Program-made: the position numbers and the translations under genes
Source: Pontibacter coccineus
GTDB taxonomy: Bacteria > Bacteroidota > Bacteroidia > Cytophagales > Hymenobacteraceae
Direction of reading: 5' to 3'
Assembly: GCF_030546575.1 (NCBI RefSeq)
Contig: NZ_JAUOTN010000004.1
Location: forward strand, 62,001 to 126,000
Length of the DNA stretch: 64,000 nt
Notes under the pieces: model-generated
Databases searched by the model: none
The model's input: only the letters and a program-made list of their open reading frames with translations
What the model was told of the DNA's origin: nothing
Part shown: in pieces, positions 25,604-34,891 of the stretch
How positions within the stretch are numbered: the stretch's first letter is position 1
How the letters are laid out: the number at the start of each line of letters is the position of its first letter

Positions 25604-26281
25604 ATGCATCTCGAAATCAGGCAGACCAAAGACGGCTCCAACACCCTGTACGTGCCCGAACTGAACGAGCACTACCACTCGGTGCATGGCGCTTTGCAGG
25701 AGTCGCAGCATGTCTTCATTAAGCACGGCCTGGAGCATGTGCTTAATCTTCGCAAGGACATCAAGATACTGGAAGTGGGATTTGGCACCGGCCTCAACGC
25801 CATCCTCACTTACCCTTTTGCGCTGGCCCAAAAAGCCTTTATCCAATACGATACGCTGGAGAAGTTTCCTCTGGAAATGAAGGTGGTGGAGCAACTGCAG
25901 TTCGACAAAGTAATTCTGAACCCGGAGCTGCACGACGCGTTTCTGAACCTGCACCAGGCCCCCTGGAACGAGCCAGTCGATGTGATCCCTTACTTTACGC
26001 TGCAAAAAATACACGAAACGCTCGAAGAGTTCGTACCGCCGCGCGCTTACTACGACCTGATCTACTTCGATGCCTTCGCTCCCGAAAAGCAGCCCGAACT
26101 GTGGTCTGACGAGATGTTTGCCAAGCTGTTCCAGGCTACCCGCCCCGGCGGTGTACTGGTTACCTACTGTGCAAAGGGTTCGTTTAAGCGCAGCCTCAAA
26201 GCGGCCGGCTACGAAGTAGAAGCCCTGCCAGGCCCTCCGGGCAAGCGTGAAATGACGCGCGGCCTCCGACCTGTGGAGTAA
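25604..26281 (+). CDS. mnmD: tRNA U34 methyltransferase MnmD (MnmC1-like)
   Basis: SAM-dependent methyltransferase of 225 residues that would complete the mnm5 modification of U34 in tRNA. SAM motif I is ILEVGFGTGLNAILTYPFA; DLIYFDAFAPEKQPELWSDE and PGGVLVTYCAKGSFKRSLKA are near-diagnostic of the MnmC methyltransferase domain, ending KREMTRGLRP. The oxidase half of MnmC is absent, as in the stand-alone form. Likely followed by the peroxidase gene on the same transcript (54-base gap). Confidence 0.9.
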   Translation: MHLEIRQTKDGSNTLYVPELNEHYHSVHGALQESQHVFIKHGLEHVLNLRKDIKILEVGFGTGLNAILTYPFALAQKAFIQYDTLEKFPLEMKVVEQLQFDKVILNPELHDAFLNLHQAPWNEPVDVIPYFTLQKIHETLEEFVPPRAYYDLIYFDAFAPEKQPELWSDEMFAKLFQATRPGGVLVTYCAKGSFKRSLKAAGYEVEALPGPPGKREMTRGLRPVE

Positions 26282-26335
26282 AACCTTTTGAAAGAATTTC
26301 GGTTGAGGTATAGGATATACCTTACAAACGAATAC

Positions 26336-26875
26336 ATGAGCACATCCCACAAAAACAGCGAATTCTATCACCTATCGGCTACTTCTTTGCAGGGCAAGGA
26401 AGTGAACATGGAAGACTTTAAGGGGAAAGTAGTGTTGGTTGTGAACACAGCCAGCCACTGCGGTTTCACGCCTCAGTACGAAGGTCTTGAAAACCTGTAT
26501 AAGCAGTACAAAGACGAAGGCCTGGTAATTCTTGGCTTCCCCTGCAACCAGTTTGGCAACCAGGAGCCGGGCGGTAAGGAAGAAATAGAACAGGGCTGTC
26601 TGATCAATTACGGCGTGAGCTTTCCGATGATGGAGAAAGTGGACGTAAACGGTAGCAATGCCCATCCGGTGTTTCAATACCTGAAGTCAGAACTGGGTGG
26701 ATTGCTGGGCAGCCGTGTGAAATGGAACTTCACTAAATTTCTGATCGACGCCAACGGCAAGCCGGTAAAACGCTACGCCCCGATAACCAAACCCGAGAAA
26801 ATAACACCGGATATAGAGCGCCTGCTGCAAAAAACGGAAGTCAGACCTGACACGCTCGAACAGGCTAACAAATAG
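26336..26875 (+). CDS. glutathione peroxidase family protein (Cys type)
   Basis: Thiol peroxidase of 179 residues. The peroxidatic residue is a cysteine in NTASHCGFTPQYEGLENLY; the second conserved block is GFPCNQFGNQEPG with the Gln of the catalytic tetrad, and VKWNFTKFLID carries the Trp and Asn. Relatives use thioredoxin rather than glutathione; since bshC here implies bacillithiol, the reductant is not certain. Start at 26336 is chosen from family length. Confidence 0.93.
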   Translation: MSTSHKNSEFYHLSATSLQGKEVNMEDFKGKVVLVVNTASHCGFTPQYEGLENLYKQYKDEGLVILGFPCNQFGNQEPGGKEEIEQGCLINYGVSFPMMEKVDVNGSNAHPVFQYLKSELGGLLGSRVKWNFTKFLIDANGKPVKRYAPITKPEKITPDIERLLQKTEVRPDTLEQANK

Positions 26876-27146
26876 TATATCAGCAAGTTGCAGGCTGTGT
26901 TATAGTAGCCTGAACAGTATGCTACCAGGGTATAGCGGGCATGCTGCATACCTTTGATTTATCCCAAGACGCTTATTTTTAGACCCCTATCGCATAGTTT
27001 TATCTTAACAAAGTATAAAACAGCACCTTACAGTCTCCCTCAGCTTATTTTTTTTCAGGCGCTGTTACAAAAATTGTTTTATTTCTGGAATTAAGTCTTA
27101 TTTTGCATTGTCTTAGAGCAATGAAAGCAAATCAACAGGAAGCAAA

Positions 27147-27464
27147 ATGAAGAAATTATTACAGAAAGTAGTGAAGCCTTTGGTAACCCCATTCAAGGCA
27201 AAGTACGAGGTTGTGTGCACGACTTACCAGGTGATCCCTGGCCTGCCCGTTAACAAGAACGAGTCAAGACATCAGTTTGAGCGCGGTGCAGTGGTAGAGG
27301 CCCGTGAATTTTACACGAAGGTGGTGAGCTCGGATATGACCCGCACCATGGCACCTGTTGAAGTGCAGCTGCGCAAAATTTACCTCGGCGGCAAAACAAT
27401 TGAGCAGGCTGAATTTGGCCCAGTTGCGCAACTCCGCCAGGCGCTAAATGGCAAAAAGAAATAA
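27147..27464 (+). CDS. hypothetical protein (105 aa)
   Basis: I do not recognise this family. It is small and basic, begins KKLLQKVVKPLVTPFKAKY, has no signal peptide or membrane span, and is predicted mixed alpha/beta (EVVCTTYQVIPGLPVNKNES). It stands alone with about 270 bases of AT-rich leader and a strong terminator, which supports a real, separately controlled gene. Confidence 0.65.
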   Translation: MKKLLQKVVKPLVTPFKAKYEVVCTTYQVIPGLPVNKNESRHQFERGAVVEAREFYTKVVSSDMTRTMAPVEVQLRKIYLGGKTIEQAEFGPVAQLRQALNGKKK

Positions 27465-27486
27465 ACGCTGTTAGCGTTCCCTTCTC

Positions 27487-27520
27487 AAAGCCCCGTTGCA
27501 GGTATGCAGCGGGGCTTTTT
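27487..27520 (+). terminator. terminator after the 105-aa gene
   Basis: AAAGCCCCGTTGCA / TGCAGCGGGGCTTT (one G-T pair) with loop GGTA and T tail. Confidence 0.9.
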
Positions 27521-27648
27521 GTTGACAGCCCAGTCTCGTCCGGCTAAATCACCTAACATCTGCGTGGAGCTTGCGTAATACTGCAAACCAACTATATAGA
27601 AAAACCATCTCTCCAAACCAAGCCCTGCCAAACGCACCCCGAAAAACT

Positions 27649-28737
27649 ATGAAAAACGCTGCAGTCATTGCGCTGAGAACTGTGGCTACCATACTCATCA
27701 TAGCGACCTTTGTGCCGCTACTGCCTTTTAAGGACTGGTATATCCGCATCTTTGACTATCCCAGAGCCCAGATATTTGTTATGGCCGCCCTGACGCTGCT
27801 CTTTTTCCTGGGCATGCGCCTGTGGCGCCTTGGCTTAGACAGAATCTTACTGATGGGGCTGGTCGTCTCTCTTGCGTACGAGGCCGTGAATATTTATCCC
27901 TATACCTTCCTCTCCCCTGTAGAGGTGAAGCAGGCGCCTGCCGATGCCCCCGCGGGCGGACAGCTCAGCATTATGGTTTCCAATGTGTATCAGAACAACG
28001 TGGAGCATCAGTTGCTTATCAACCTGATACAGGAACGCAACCCCGATCTGCTGCTCACGCTGGAAACGGATAGCATTTGGCAGGAAGCCCTGCGCCCTGC
28101 CACCGACGCCTTCCCGGAGCGTGTCACCATCCCCCTGTCGAACACCTACGGCATGCACCTGTACAGCAAGCTGCCCCTGCGCCAGACACGCATCCAACAT
28201 TTGCTCGACAAAGAAATTCCTTCCATTAAAACCTATGTGCAACTGCGAAACGGCGTATGGGTGGAACTGCACGCCGTTCATCCCAAGCCGCCCGTTCCCA
28301 CAGAAGATGATGACTCCAAAAAGCGTGATGCGGAGATCGTGCTGGTTGGTAAAGAAGTGAAGCGCTCAGACTACCCCGTGATTGTGGCTGGGGATTTCAA
28401 CGATGTGGCCTGGTCGAAGACCACCCTCTTGTTCCAGGAAGTGAGCGGCCTGCCGGACCCGCGTATAGGCCGTGGTTTTTACAACACATTCAACGCCAAC
28501 TATAAGTTACTGCGATGGCCCCTGGATCATGTCTTTCACTCGGACCACTTCAAGCTGGTGAAACTGGAACGTCTGCCGGACATCAACTCCGATCACTTCC
28601 CGATGATGGCCACCTTAAGCTTTGCGCCTGCGAACAAGTATGAGCAAAAAGAGCCGCAGCCCGATGAGGACACGGCAGAGGAGGCCGCCGAAACCATAGA
28701 AGAGGGCAAAGAAGAAGCGCAGGAAGAAGATGATTAA
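27649..28737 (+). CDS. endonuclease/exonuclease/phosphatase family membrane protein
   Basis: A 362-residue protein with three N-terminal membrane spans (about 3-85) followed by an EEP-fold domain: MVSNVYQNNVEHQLLINLIQ and DLLLTLETDSIW (metal-binding Glu), PVIVAGDFNDVAWSKT (catalytic GDFN), and LDHVFHSDHFKL ... NSDHFPMMATL (terminal SDH). This YafD-like layout places the domain outside the membrane. The C-terminal 35 residues are almost entirely acidic. Its stop shares four bases (TTAA) with the stop of the convergent cyclo-ligase gene. Confidence 0.88.
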   Translation: MKNAAVIALRTVATILIIATFVPLLPFKDWYIRIFDYPRAQIFVMAALTLLFFLGMRLWRLGLDRILLMGLVVSLAYEAVNIYPYTFLSPVEVKQAPADAPAGGQLSIMVSNVYQNNVEHQLLINLIQERNPDLLLTLETDSIWQEALRPATDAFPERVTIPLSNTYGMHLYSKLPLRQTRIQHLLDKEIPSIKTYVQLRNGVWVELHAVHPKPPVPTEDDDSKKRDAEIVLVGKEVKRSDYPVIVAGDFNDVAWSKTTLLFQEVSGLPDPRIGRGFYNTFNANYKLLRWPLDHVFHSDHFKLVKLERLPDINSDHFPMMATLSFAPANKYEQKEPQPDEDTAEEAAETIEEGKEEAQEEDD

Positions 28738-29315
28738 GGTATAGCCTCGGGCCAGACGCCTTCGGGGGTAATGGCATAATCGAGTGGCACGTCGTACACG
28801 TTGGGGTCGGCAATGCGCTCCACAGGCGGCTCCAACGACAGCCCTACCTTCACTACATCAGGCCGGCAGTCAGCCAGAAAACGGTCGTAGAAACCCTTGC
28901 CATACCCTACCCGATGGCCCTGCCTGTCAAAAGCCAGCAAAGGAATCAGCACAAGATCCACCTTGTTGGCATGCACGATCTGCGCGTCTTTCGGCTCCGG
29001 TATACCCCAGGCATTCTCCACCAGCACCGACTCTTCTGTTAAGTGATGATGGGTGAGCACATTTTGGGCGGCATCGGTCACAGGCACCACTACCTGCACG
29101 GCGGGGTATTCCAGCCGCAGCCGCTCAATGATGGCCCAGGTGTTCACCTCGTTGTTTTTGATGATGGGCAGAAACACGTGCACCGTCTGCCCTGCCTGAA
29201 GCGGGAAGTGCTGGAAAAACAAATCGGCGATGCGCTCGCTCCGCACGGCCACCTCGTCGACGGACAGGGCCCGGCGACGTTGCAGCATGGTCTTTCGCAG
29301 CTCAGCCTTTTGCAT
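28734..29315 (-). CDS. 5-formyltetrahydrofolate cyclo-ligase
   Basis: ATP-dependent conversion of 5-formyl-THF to methenyl-THF. 193 residues. KAELRKTMLQRRRALSVDEV is the basic N-terminal helix; PVTDAAQNVLTHHH and NAWGIPEPKDA precede the ATP/substrate motif VDLVLIPLLAFDRQGHRVGYGKGFYDRFL (the GxGKGFYDR signature). The start overlaps the bshC stop as TAATG, so it is coupled to bshC. Complements folP for folate metabolism. Confidence 0.93.
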   Translation of the reverse strand: MQKAELRKTMLQRRRALSVDEVAVRSERIADLFFQHFPLQAGQTVHVFLPIIKNNEVNTWAIIERLRLEYPAVQVVVPVTDAAQNVLTHHHLTEESVLVENAWGIPEPKDAQIVHANKVDLVLIPLLAFDRQGHRVGYGKGFYDRFLADCRPDVVKVGLSLEPPVERIADPNVYDVPLDYAITPEGVWPEAIP

Positions 29316-30877
29316 TATTCCTCCTCCAGTATCGTGAATTTAAACTCCAGTGGGTCAAAGGCCTCTACCAGCGCAGGTATAAAGTTCGGGTGATTGGTCT
29401 GGTACGAGAGCAGGTTATCCTGGCGCTCCTGCAGGCTGCCGTTCGGGAAGAGTCTGTCCTTCAGGTTCTCGAGTTGCTTAAAGGTCTGCTCGTGCTTGCT
29501 GTCGCGGGCTTTGGAGAGTTTCTTCTCAAGCATCTGCAGAGTGTTATGGGCTTTCTGCTGCTCGGCCGCTACGGCTTTCACCAGGGTTGGATCTATACCT
29601 GCCGCCAATTCCTCTACCTGCTTAAAAGCCTGTGCCACGGCCTCCCGCTGCGCAGCTAAGTCAATATCCGCTTCGTGCAGCTGCGACGAGAGCTTCTTTT
29701 TGAGTTCCTGGTAATCCTGAAACAGATCGAGCGGCTGCAGGCCCAGTTTGTGCAGACGGGTGGCATTCGGCTTGCTGATGTACAGCGCGGAGTTGCGCAG
29801 CATGATGATCGGGAAAGTTACCTGATGGGCCTTAAACACCTGACAAAGCTGGAACCAGTAGGCTACTTCGGCACCACCGCCAATGTAGGCCAGGTTCGGC
29901 AGCACCATTTCTTCATACAGCGGGCGCAAAATCACGTTCGGGCTAAAGCGCTCCGGGTGCTGCTGCGCCTCCTGCAGGATTTCCTGCTGCGTGAAGCTGA
30001 GGTCGGTGTTAAGGACCTTATACCGGTCGCCTTCCTGCACGATGCGCTCACGCATACCTTCTTGCAGGTAAAACAGGTTGATCTCGCGTGAAAACACCTG
30101 CGGCCTATACCCAAGTTGTTCCAGTTGCGCATTGGTTTCCTCTACCAGTTTGTTAGACAGTTGCTCCGTCAGCTCTTTCTCCACAACAGGTATAAGTGCC
30201 TTCTTGAGTTCTGGGTGGTCACCGTCGATGCTCACCAGGCCATACTCCCCAAACAGGGCATGTGTGATGGCGCGGGTCGCGTCGGCCAGTGTTTTGCTGT
30301 TGCGGTAGGCTTCTTCAAAAACCGGGAAAGCTTCGGGCAGTTCTTCCAGCACTTTGTCAAGTCCGGATGTAGAGAAGCGCCCCACGGCACCTTTCTGCTC
30401 CGACTCCCAGGTATAGCGCTTGCCGAACAGGTTGAAGTGGTTGATCTCCGCAAAGTCGTGGTCTTCGGTGGCCATCCAGTACACGGGCACAAAATTGTAA
30501 TCCGGATACTGCTCCTTCAGGTGACGACAGGTATTGATGGCCGTTACGATCTTGTACACAAAGTAAAGCGGACCCGTGAAAATATTGAGCTGGTGGCCGG
30601 TGGTAACGGTATAGGTGTTGGGCTGCTGCAACAGCTCTAGGTTTTGCTGCACAGCGGGGTGGATATCCGCCACCGAGCTATATTGCTCCTGCAAAGCCTG
30701 AAACAAGGTATGGCGCTGGGCCTCCGTGAATTGCTTCTCCTTGATCTGTTCGCCGAAAGCCTCCAGCGTTGGGAAGCGGTGATAGAACCCCTGCAGCTTT
30801 TCGCTTTGGGACAGGTAATCGGCTATTGTCTGGGAGAAGGCGCCTGTGGCGGCATACGTGACCTTCGTTATTTTCAT
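29315..30877 (-). CDS. bshC: bacillithiol biosynthesis cysteine-adding enzyme
   Basis: Last step of bacillithiol synthesis, joining cysteine to glucosaminyl-malate. 520 residues. TVTTGHQLNIFTGPLYFVYK and PVYWMATEDHDFAEINHFNL are the conserved cores of the Rossmann-like domain; a long coiled coil (about 385-475, LSKARDSKHEQTFKQLENL) precedes the C-terminus, as in the B. subtilis structure. ATG 30877 is preferred over one five codons upstream because relatives begin at the KVTKxxYxATGxFS block. Implies bacillithiol is this organism's low-weight thiol. Confidence 0.93.
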   Translation of the reverse strand: MKITKVTYAATGAFSQTIADYLSQSEKLQGFYHRFPTLEAFGEQIKEKQFTEAQRHTLFQALQEQYSSVADIHPAVQQNLELLQQPNTYTVTTGHQLNIFTGPLYFVYKIVTAINTCRHLKEQYPDYNFVPVYWMATEDHDFAEINHFNLFGKRYTWESEQKGAVGRFSTSGLDKVLEELPEAFPVFEEAYRNSKTLADATRAITHALFGEYGLVSIDGDHPELKKALIPVVEKELTEQLSNKLVEETNAQLEQLGYRPQVFSREINLFYLQEGMRERIVQEGDRYKVLNTDLSFTQQEILQEAQQHPERFSPNVILRPLYEEMVLPNLAYIGGGAEVAYWFQLCQVFKAHQVTFPIIMLRNSALYISKPNATRLHKLGLQPLDLFQDYQELKKKLSSQLHEADIDLAAQREAVAQAFKQVEELAAGIDPTLVKAVAAEQQKAHNTLQMLEKKLSKARDSKHEQTFKQLENLKDRLFPNGSLQERQDNLLSYQTNHPNFIPALVEAFDPLEFKFTILEEE

Positions 30878-31288
30878 ATCGGTTACTTCCATCTGCTCTG
30901 TTTTGTGGCGTTGCGCTTGTGCGTATCACAAGGCGCCTTTGCCTGGGTTGCGCCACAAAGTTCGTTTTTTTATTCCTGATATACAGCTGATACGACAGAA
31001 AACAGGTATAGGCGGACGGAATCGGAAATTTGTGCGTATACCTACTTGGCCAAAACCGGCGTTTACGCTCTCAGGCTATACTATGCCCCCGCTCGCATCC
31101 CGCGGGTGTGAGCCATCCGGCGGACTCTGGTAGCAGGCAATTGTTAAAACTATCGCTTCCACAATTCTTTGCGCCTCTGCCATAATTGGCGAGACGCCAC
31201 TCAGCACTCTACTCGCGGGACGCGAGCGAAGTCGAGAGCATTAAAACTAAAGAAGCAAAGTCCGTATACTTAGCAAAGACAAAACCAT
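30878..31288. other. intergenic region with palindromic element A
   Basis: Space between divergent bshC and the PH-domain gene. Apart from the interspersed element at 31091-31227 and two GGTATAG motif copies I see no gene here. Confidence 0.7.
31091..31227. repeat. interspersed palindromic element, copy A
   Basis: Inverted ends GCTCGCATCCCGCGGGT (31091) and ACTCGCGGGACGCGAGC (31211) match at 15 of 17 bases. Inside are GGCGGACTCTGG and GGCGAGACGCCACT, both shared with copy B at 47087-47210 in the same order. Confidence 0.8.
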
Positions 31289-31669
31289 ATGGGATTACTA
31301 AACGGATTGATGGGCCATGCCTCTGCGGTGCCTGTCGAAAAACTCACCAAAGAGTTTCAGCCGATCCTACTCGACGACGAGCAGATTGAAAAGGCGTTCA
31401 AACTCATCCGCGACATGCTCGTGTTCACGAACAAGCGGCTGATCGTGGTGAACAAACAGGGTCTGACGGGCTCCAAGATCGAATACCAGAGTGTACCGTA
31501 CGCCAGCATCAAGATGTTCTCGAAAGAGAGTGCCGGTATGATGGACTTTGACGCCGAGCTGAAGATTTGGCTGACAGGTGAGGCCACACCCACTATCAAA
31601 CAGGAATTCCGCAAAGGGGATAATGTGAATGAGGCCTACAAGGTACTTAGCAAGTATGTGTTGAAATAG
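31289..31669 (+). CDS. bacterial PH-domain protein (YvbH/DUF1696 type)
   Basis: A 126-residue cytosolic protein consisting of one bacterial pleckstrin-homology domain: LRDMLVFTNKRLIVVNKQG type core (here IRDMLVFTNKRLIVVNKQG), then GSKIEYQSVPYASIKMFSKE and MMDFDAELKIWLTGEA, ending in an amphipathic helix NVNEAYKVLSKYVL. Family is widespread and of unknown function. Single gene, short leader after element A. Confidence 0.87.
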   Translation: MGLLNGLMGHASAVPVEKLTKEFQPILLDDEQIEKAFKLIRDMLVFTNKRLIVVNKQGLTGSKIEYQSVPYASIKMFSKESAGMMDFDAELKIWLTGEATPTIKQEFRKGDNVNEAYKVLSKYVLK

Positions 31670-31670
31670 C

Positions 31671-32066
31671 TTACAGCGAGTTAAGCCAGCCTTCTGCGTT
31701 TTCAGTCGTTTCGAACCCTTTGGCAATGCCGTCGCGCACAAGACTTATGGCCCTGTCGGTGGAGAGCCGGCTGAAGTAGTCTTGCGAGTAAACGGCAGCG
31801 TGGTATTGCAGGCCCGCCTGCTCTGCCCGCGGATGCCAGTCATAAGCGACCCAATCAGTCAGCTCTACCCATAGGCCCTGCACGTCGAAGTGGTTGTCGA
31901 GCAGCTTATGGCAGTGCTCTTTCTGCAGAAAAAACAGGATCCGTTCGTAGCCTTGTTTAATGACATCGCTGGTGAAGGTGCCGTGCCAGGTAGCGGCGAT
32001 GTAATCTTCCACAGCATTGTATTCCAGTGTGAGCGAATCTGTCGTAAGTAATTTAATGTGCCGCAT
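31671..32066 (-). CDS. STAS/SpoIIAA-like protein
   Basis: A 131-residue protein: LTLEYNAVEDYIAATWHGTF, then ERILFFLQKEHCHKLLDNHF and WVELTDWVAYDWHPRAEQAG. The short strand-helix alternation and LLxDxR/H-like turn resemble the STAS-like proteins that are abundant in Cytophagales. Relationship is by pattern only. The stop lies one base from the convergent PH-domain gene stop. Confidence 0.6.
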   Translation of the reverse strand: MRHIKLLTTDSLTLEYNAVEDYIAATWHGTFTSDVIKQGYERILFFLQKEHCHKLLDNHFDVQGLWVELTDWVAYDWHPRAEQAGLQYHAAVYSQDYFSRLSTDRAISLVRDGIAKGFETTENAEGWLNSL

Positions 32067-32157
32067 TTGGGAGAGATAGGCTTTCGCATACGAATGCCCG
32101 GGTTTTGTACTATACTTCGGTTTGAATCACTATGATACGCAATTCCGGATTAGAATC

Positions 32158-32206
32158 AAAAAAGGAAACCTCTTGTTTGCCGAAGCGCCCAAAAAGTTTC
32201 CTTTGC
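32158..32206 (-). terminator. rimO terminator
   Basis: AAAGGAAAC and GTTTCCTTT are paired across a 26-base loop; on the minus strand the stem continues into T6, 50 bases past the rimO stop. Confidence 0.65.
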
Positions 32207-32257
32207 TATTGGATTATGCTGGAGTTAAACTTTTAACCCTTAGCTCTCAACTCTTCA

Positions 32258-33571
32258 TTAAAGAACTACCTCCCCGTACAGGTCGAAGTCCGATGCGTCG
32301 GTGATCTTCACGTTGGCGAAGTCTCCCAAGCGCACGTACTGGTTGTCGGCTGGCACGAGCACCTCGTTGTCCACCTCCGGCGAGTCGTACTGGGTACGGC
32401 CCACGAAGTAGCCGCTCTCTTTGCGGTCAAACAGCACTTTGTAGGTCTTGCCTATTTTCTCCTCGTTCAGCTCTACCGATATACCTTGCTGCAATTCCAT
32501 GATGGCGTCGGCACGTTCCTGCTTCACCTCGTCCGGCACATTGTCCTCTAAGGTATGGGAGTGCGTGCTTTCCTCGTGCGAGTACGTAAAAATGCCCAGG
32601 CGTTCGAAGCGGGTTTCTTCTACCCAATCGTACAGCTCCTGGAAATCCTGGTCGGTCTCGCCCGGATGGCCGGCAATCAGGGTGGTGCGCAGCGCAATGT
32701 CTGGCACGCGCTGACGGATCTGGTCCACCAGCTCGATGGTGCGGCGCTTGCTGATGCCACGGCGCATGGATTTGAGCATGTTGTCCGATACGTGCTGCAG
32801 CGGCATATCCAAGTACTTGCAGATGTTCTCGCGCTCGTTCATCACGTCGAACACCTCCATCGGAAACTGCGACGGGTAGGCGTACTGCATCCGGATCCAG
32901 TCTATACCTTCCACATCCGACAGGTTGCGGAGCAAATCAGCCAGCTTGCGCTCGCCGTAGTGCTGCAAACCGTAGTAAGTCAGGTCCTGGGCAATCAGGA
33001 TGAGTTCTTTGGTGCCCATGCTGGCCAGTCGCTTGGCTTCTTTCACCAGGTCCTCTATCGGACGGTCCACGTGCTTGCCACGCATCAGCGGTATAGCACA
33101 GAAAGAGCAGGGGCGGTTGCAGCCCTCAGCTATTTTGAAATAAGCGAAGTGCGAAGGCGTGGTGATGAGTCGCTCCCCGATAAGTTCGTGCTTGTAGTCG
33201 GCCTCCAGCTTTTTGAGGAGTTGTGGCATTTCGAGCGTGCCGAAGTAGGCGTCTACCTGCGGAATCTCTGCTTCCAGGGAATCTTTGTAGCGCTGTGATA
33301 AACAGCCGGTTACATATAGTTTGTCAATCTGTCCCGCCTCTTTGGCTTCAGCGTAGCGCAGAATGGTGTCAATAGACTCCTGCTTGGCATTGTCGATAAA
33401 GCCGCAGGTGTTCACGATGATGATGTTCGAATCATCGTTTGCAGACTCGTGCGCCACGTCAAACTCGTTGGCACGCAGCTGCCCCATCAGCACTTCCGAA
33501 TCCACCAGGTTCTTAGAACAACCCAGCGTGATCACGTTTACCTTGTCTTTCTTTAAACTTCTTACTTTCAC
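32258..33571 (-). CDS. rimO: ribosomal protein uS12 methylthiotransferase
   Basis: Radical SAM methylthiotransferase modifying Asp in ribosomal protein S12. 437 residues, GTG start. N-terminal MTTase domain with VITLGCSKNLVDSEVLMGQL and NTCGFIDNAKQESIDTIL (Cys for the auxiliary cluster, plus VTGCLSQRY), radical SAM motif EGCNRPCSFCAIPLMRG, and a C-terminal TRAM domain. The GFIDNAKQES and ISKRRT features separate RimO from MiaB. Possible -7 box 80 bases upstream. Confidence 0.96.
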   Translation of the reverse strand: MKVRSLKKDKVNVITLGCSKNLVDSEVLMGQLRANEFDVAHESANDDSNIIIVNTCGFIDNAKQESIDTILRYAEAKEAGQIDKLYVTGCLSQRYKDSLEAEIPQVDAYFGTLEMPQLLKKLEADYKHELIGERLITTPSHFAYFKIAEGCNRPCSFCAIPLMRGKHVDRPIEDLVKEAKRLASMGTKELILIAQDLTYYGLQHYGERKLADLLRNLSDVEGIDWIRMQYAYPSQFPMEVFDVMNERENICKYLDMPLQHVSDNMLKSMRRGISKRRTIELVDQIRQRVPDIALRTTLIAGHPGETDQDFQELYDWVEETRFERLGIFTYSHEESTHSHTLEDNVPDEVKQERADAIMELQQGISVELNEEKIGKTYKVLFDRKESGYFVGRTQYDSPEVDNEVLVPADNQYVRLGDFANVKITDASDFDLYGEVVL

Positions 33572-33652
33572 TTATCTATGTATTAGCGCGATAATTCCCG
33601 ATCATTCAGAACCATTGCGGCCGCGCATTAGTTCGATCGGGCAAATGAACTG

Positions 33653-33660
33653 CAAAAGTA
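33653..33660 (-). promoter_or_regulatory. -7 box of rimO
   Basis: Minus-strand TACTTTTG matches TAnnTTTG fully; it would give a leader of about 75 bases. Confidence 0.4.
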
Positions 33661-33761
33661 CAACATGTTTGGTTAATAAAAGCACAGCCTCCGGTATGGC
33701 GGTGTGTTCTTTCCGTGCTATACCTGTTTAAGTGCTCCGCTCAGCCATCTCTGGCCATACC

Positions 33762-34196
33762 TTATACCTTACCCGGCTTCGCTTTTTCAGCTTTCGCCGT
33801 TTGGGTGAACCATTTCCGGGCAGCTGCTTCGTCTTTCACCACCTCGACTGCAATTGGCAGCTGGTGGCTGACTATTAACAACTTAATCACCTGGTATAGG
33901 TTTGAGTCCCAGAGGTAATCGGGGGACTCCAGCATGGCGATGCGCCGCAGAGGAGTGTTGGGAATGTTGTGGATGAAGTGGGTGATGATGTCTTCGGTGA
34001 GCACGCCTCCCGACGGACTGCCGGATGCCACGATCAGGTTGGCAACCTGCTTCTCGTGTATGATGCCGAACAGTGTAACGATGGATTTGAAAAATTGAGC
34101 AGACTCCACGCTTAGCTCATCCGACCACTTTACGCTTAGGATGTTGGGTGCCGCTTCGTACACCAACTTCATCATACTATCTTCGCTTTCAACCAT
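33762..34196 (-). CDS. STAS-like protein
   Basis: A 144-residue cytosolic protein: KLVYEAAPNILSVKWSDELS, VTLFGIIHEKQVANLIVASG, TPLRRIAMLESPDYLWDSNL and a C-terminal helix with KWFTQTAKAEKAKP. Size, strand-helix rhythm and position beside rimO recall the protein at 31671, with little identity. Starts at M8 or M9 of this frame are equally possible. Function unknown. Confidence 0.6.
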   Translation of the reverse strand: MVESEDSMMKLVYEAAPNILSVKWSDELSVESAQFFKSIVTLFGIIHEKQVANLIVASGSPSGGVLTEDIITHFIHNIPNTPLRRIAMLESPDYLWDSNLYQVIKLLIVSHQLPIAVEVVKDEAAARKWFTQTAKAEKAKPGKV

Positions 34197-34360
34197 AGTG
34201 CCCCTTCATTTAAGAGTAAATCTTTGTAGGTAAGGTTGTTTTTAGCTGTAGTAGAAGTAGCGTTGCAAATCGTTTGATCTCTTCGACCAAAACGACTGCT
34301 TTCTGAAGGATAATCCTTTTACAAATATATTGCAAAACGGCCGATAACCGTCATGTAGAG

Positions 34361-34873
34361 CTAATAAGAAGCCCTGTAATTGACCACAAACTCCACCGTT
34401 GTCACTTCCCCCTCCTTCACCTCCACCGGAAAGATGTTCATATCCCCGTCGAAAAGGCTGGCGAACAGGCCGTCTTCCTCTTTTGTGAAAAGGCTATACC
34501 TGCCGGGCTCCAGACTAACCGCAAAGTTGCCGTTGGCGTCTGTTTTTACCTGTGTGATGAGTTTGGTTTGGATGGCGGTGTGGAAAACACCGTCCTGGGA
34601 TGTGGTTTGCGAACTGTTGGTCAGCTCGTAGATGTATACCGTGCGCTCCACGCCGCGTGGTTGGCTGGGCGGGGCATCCGGGGATGGCATTTGGTTGCCG
34701 GCTTCCCAGAGAATCTGCCCCCGTATACCTTGTTTGATCTGCATCTGCTGGCCTGCTTGCGCTTTCAGTTCCTGCTGCGTTTCCTGTGCTTCGCTTTCCT
34801 GCCCGGACGTACCTTGGGTCCCGTTACAAACGGTCAGTAACAGCGACAGCCCTATCAGCAGCAATTTTCCCAT
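34361..34873 (-). CDS. lipoprotein with carboxypeptidase-regulatory-like domain
   Basis: A 170-residue lipoprotein: signal GKLLLIGLSLLLTVC with lipobox, then a Gln/Glu-rich spacer. The domain begins GIRGQILWEAGNQMPSP and has DANGNFAVSLEPGRYSLFTK and VEVKEGEVTTVEFVVNYRA, the transthyretin-like beta sandwich of carboxypeptidase-regulatory domains. Starts 18 bases after ftsY ends on the same strand, so probably part of that transcript. Confidence 0.78.
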   Translation of the reverse strand: MGKLLLIGLSLLLTVCNGTQGTSGQESEAQETQQELKAQAGQQMQIKQGIRGQILWEAGNQMPSPDAPPSQPRGVERTVYIYELTNSSQTTSQDGVFHTAIQTKLITQVKTDANGNFAVSLEPGRYSLFTKEEDGLFASLFDGDMNIFPVEVKEGEVTTVEFVVNYRASY

Positions 34874-34891
34874 ACAGGCAACAGCAACAAT

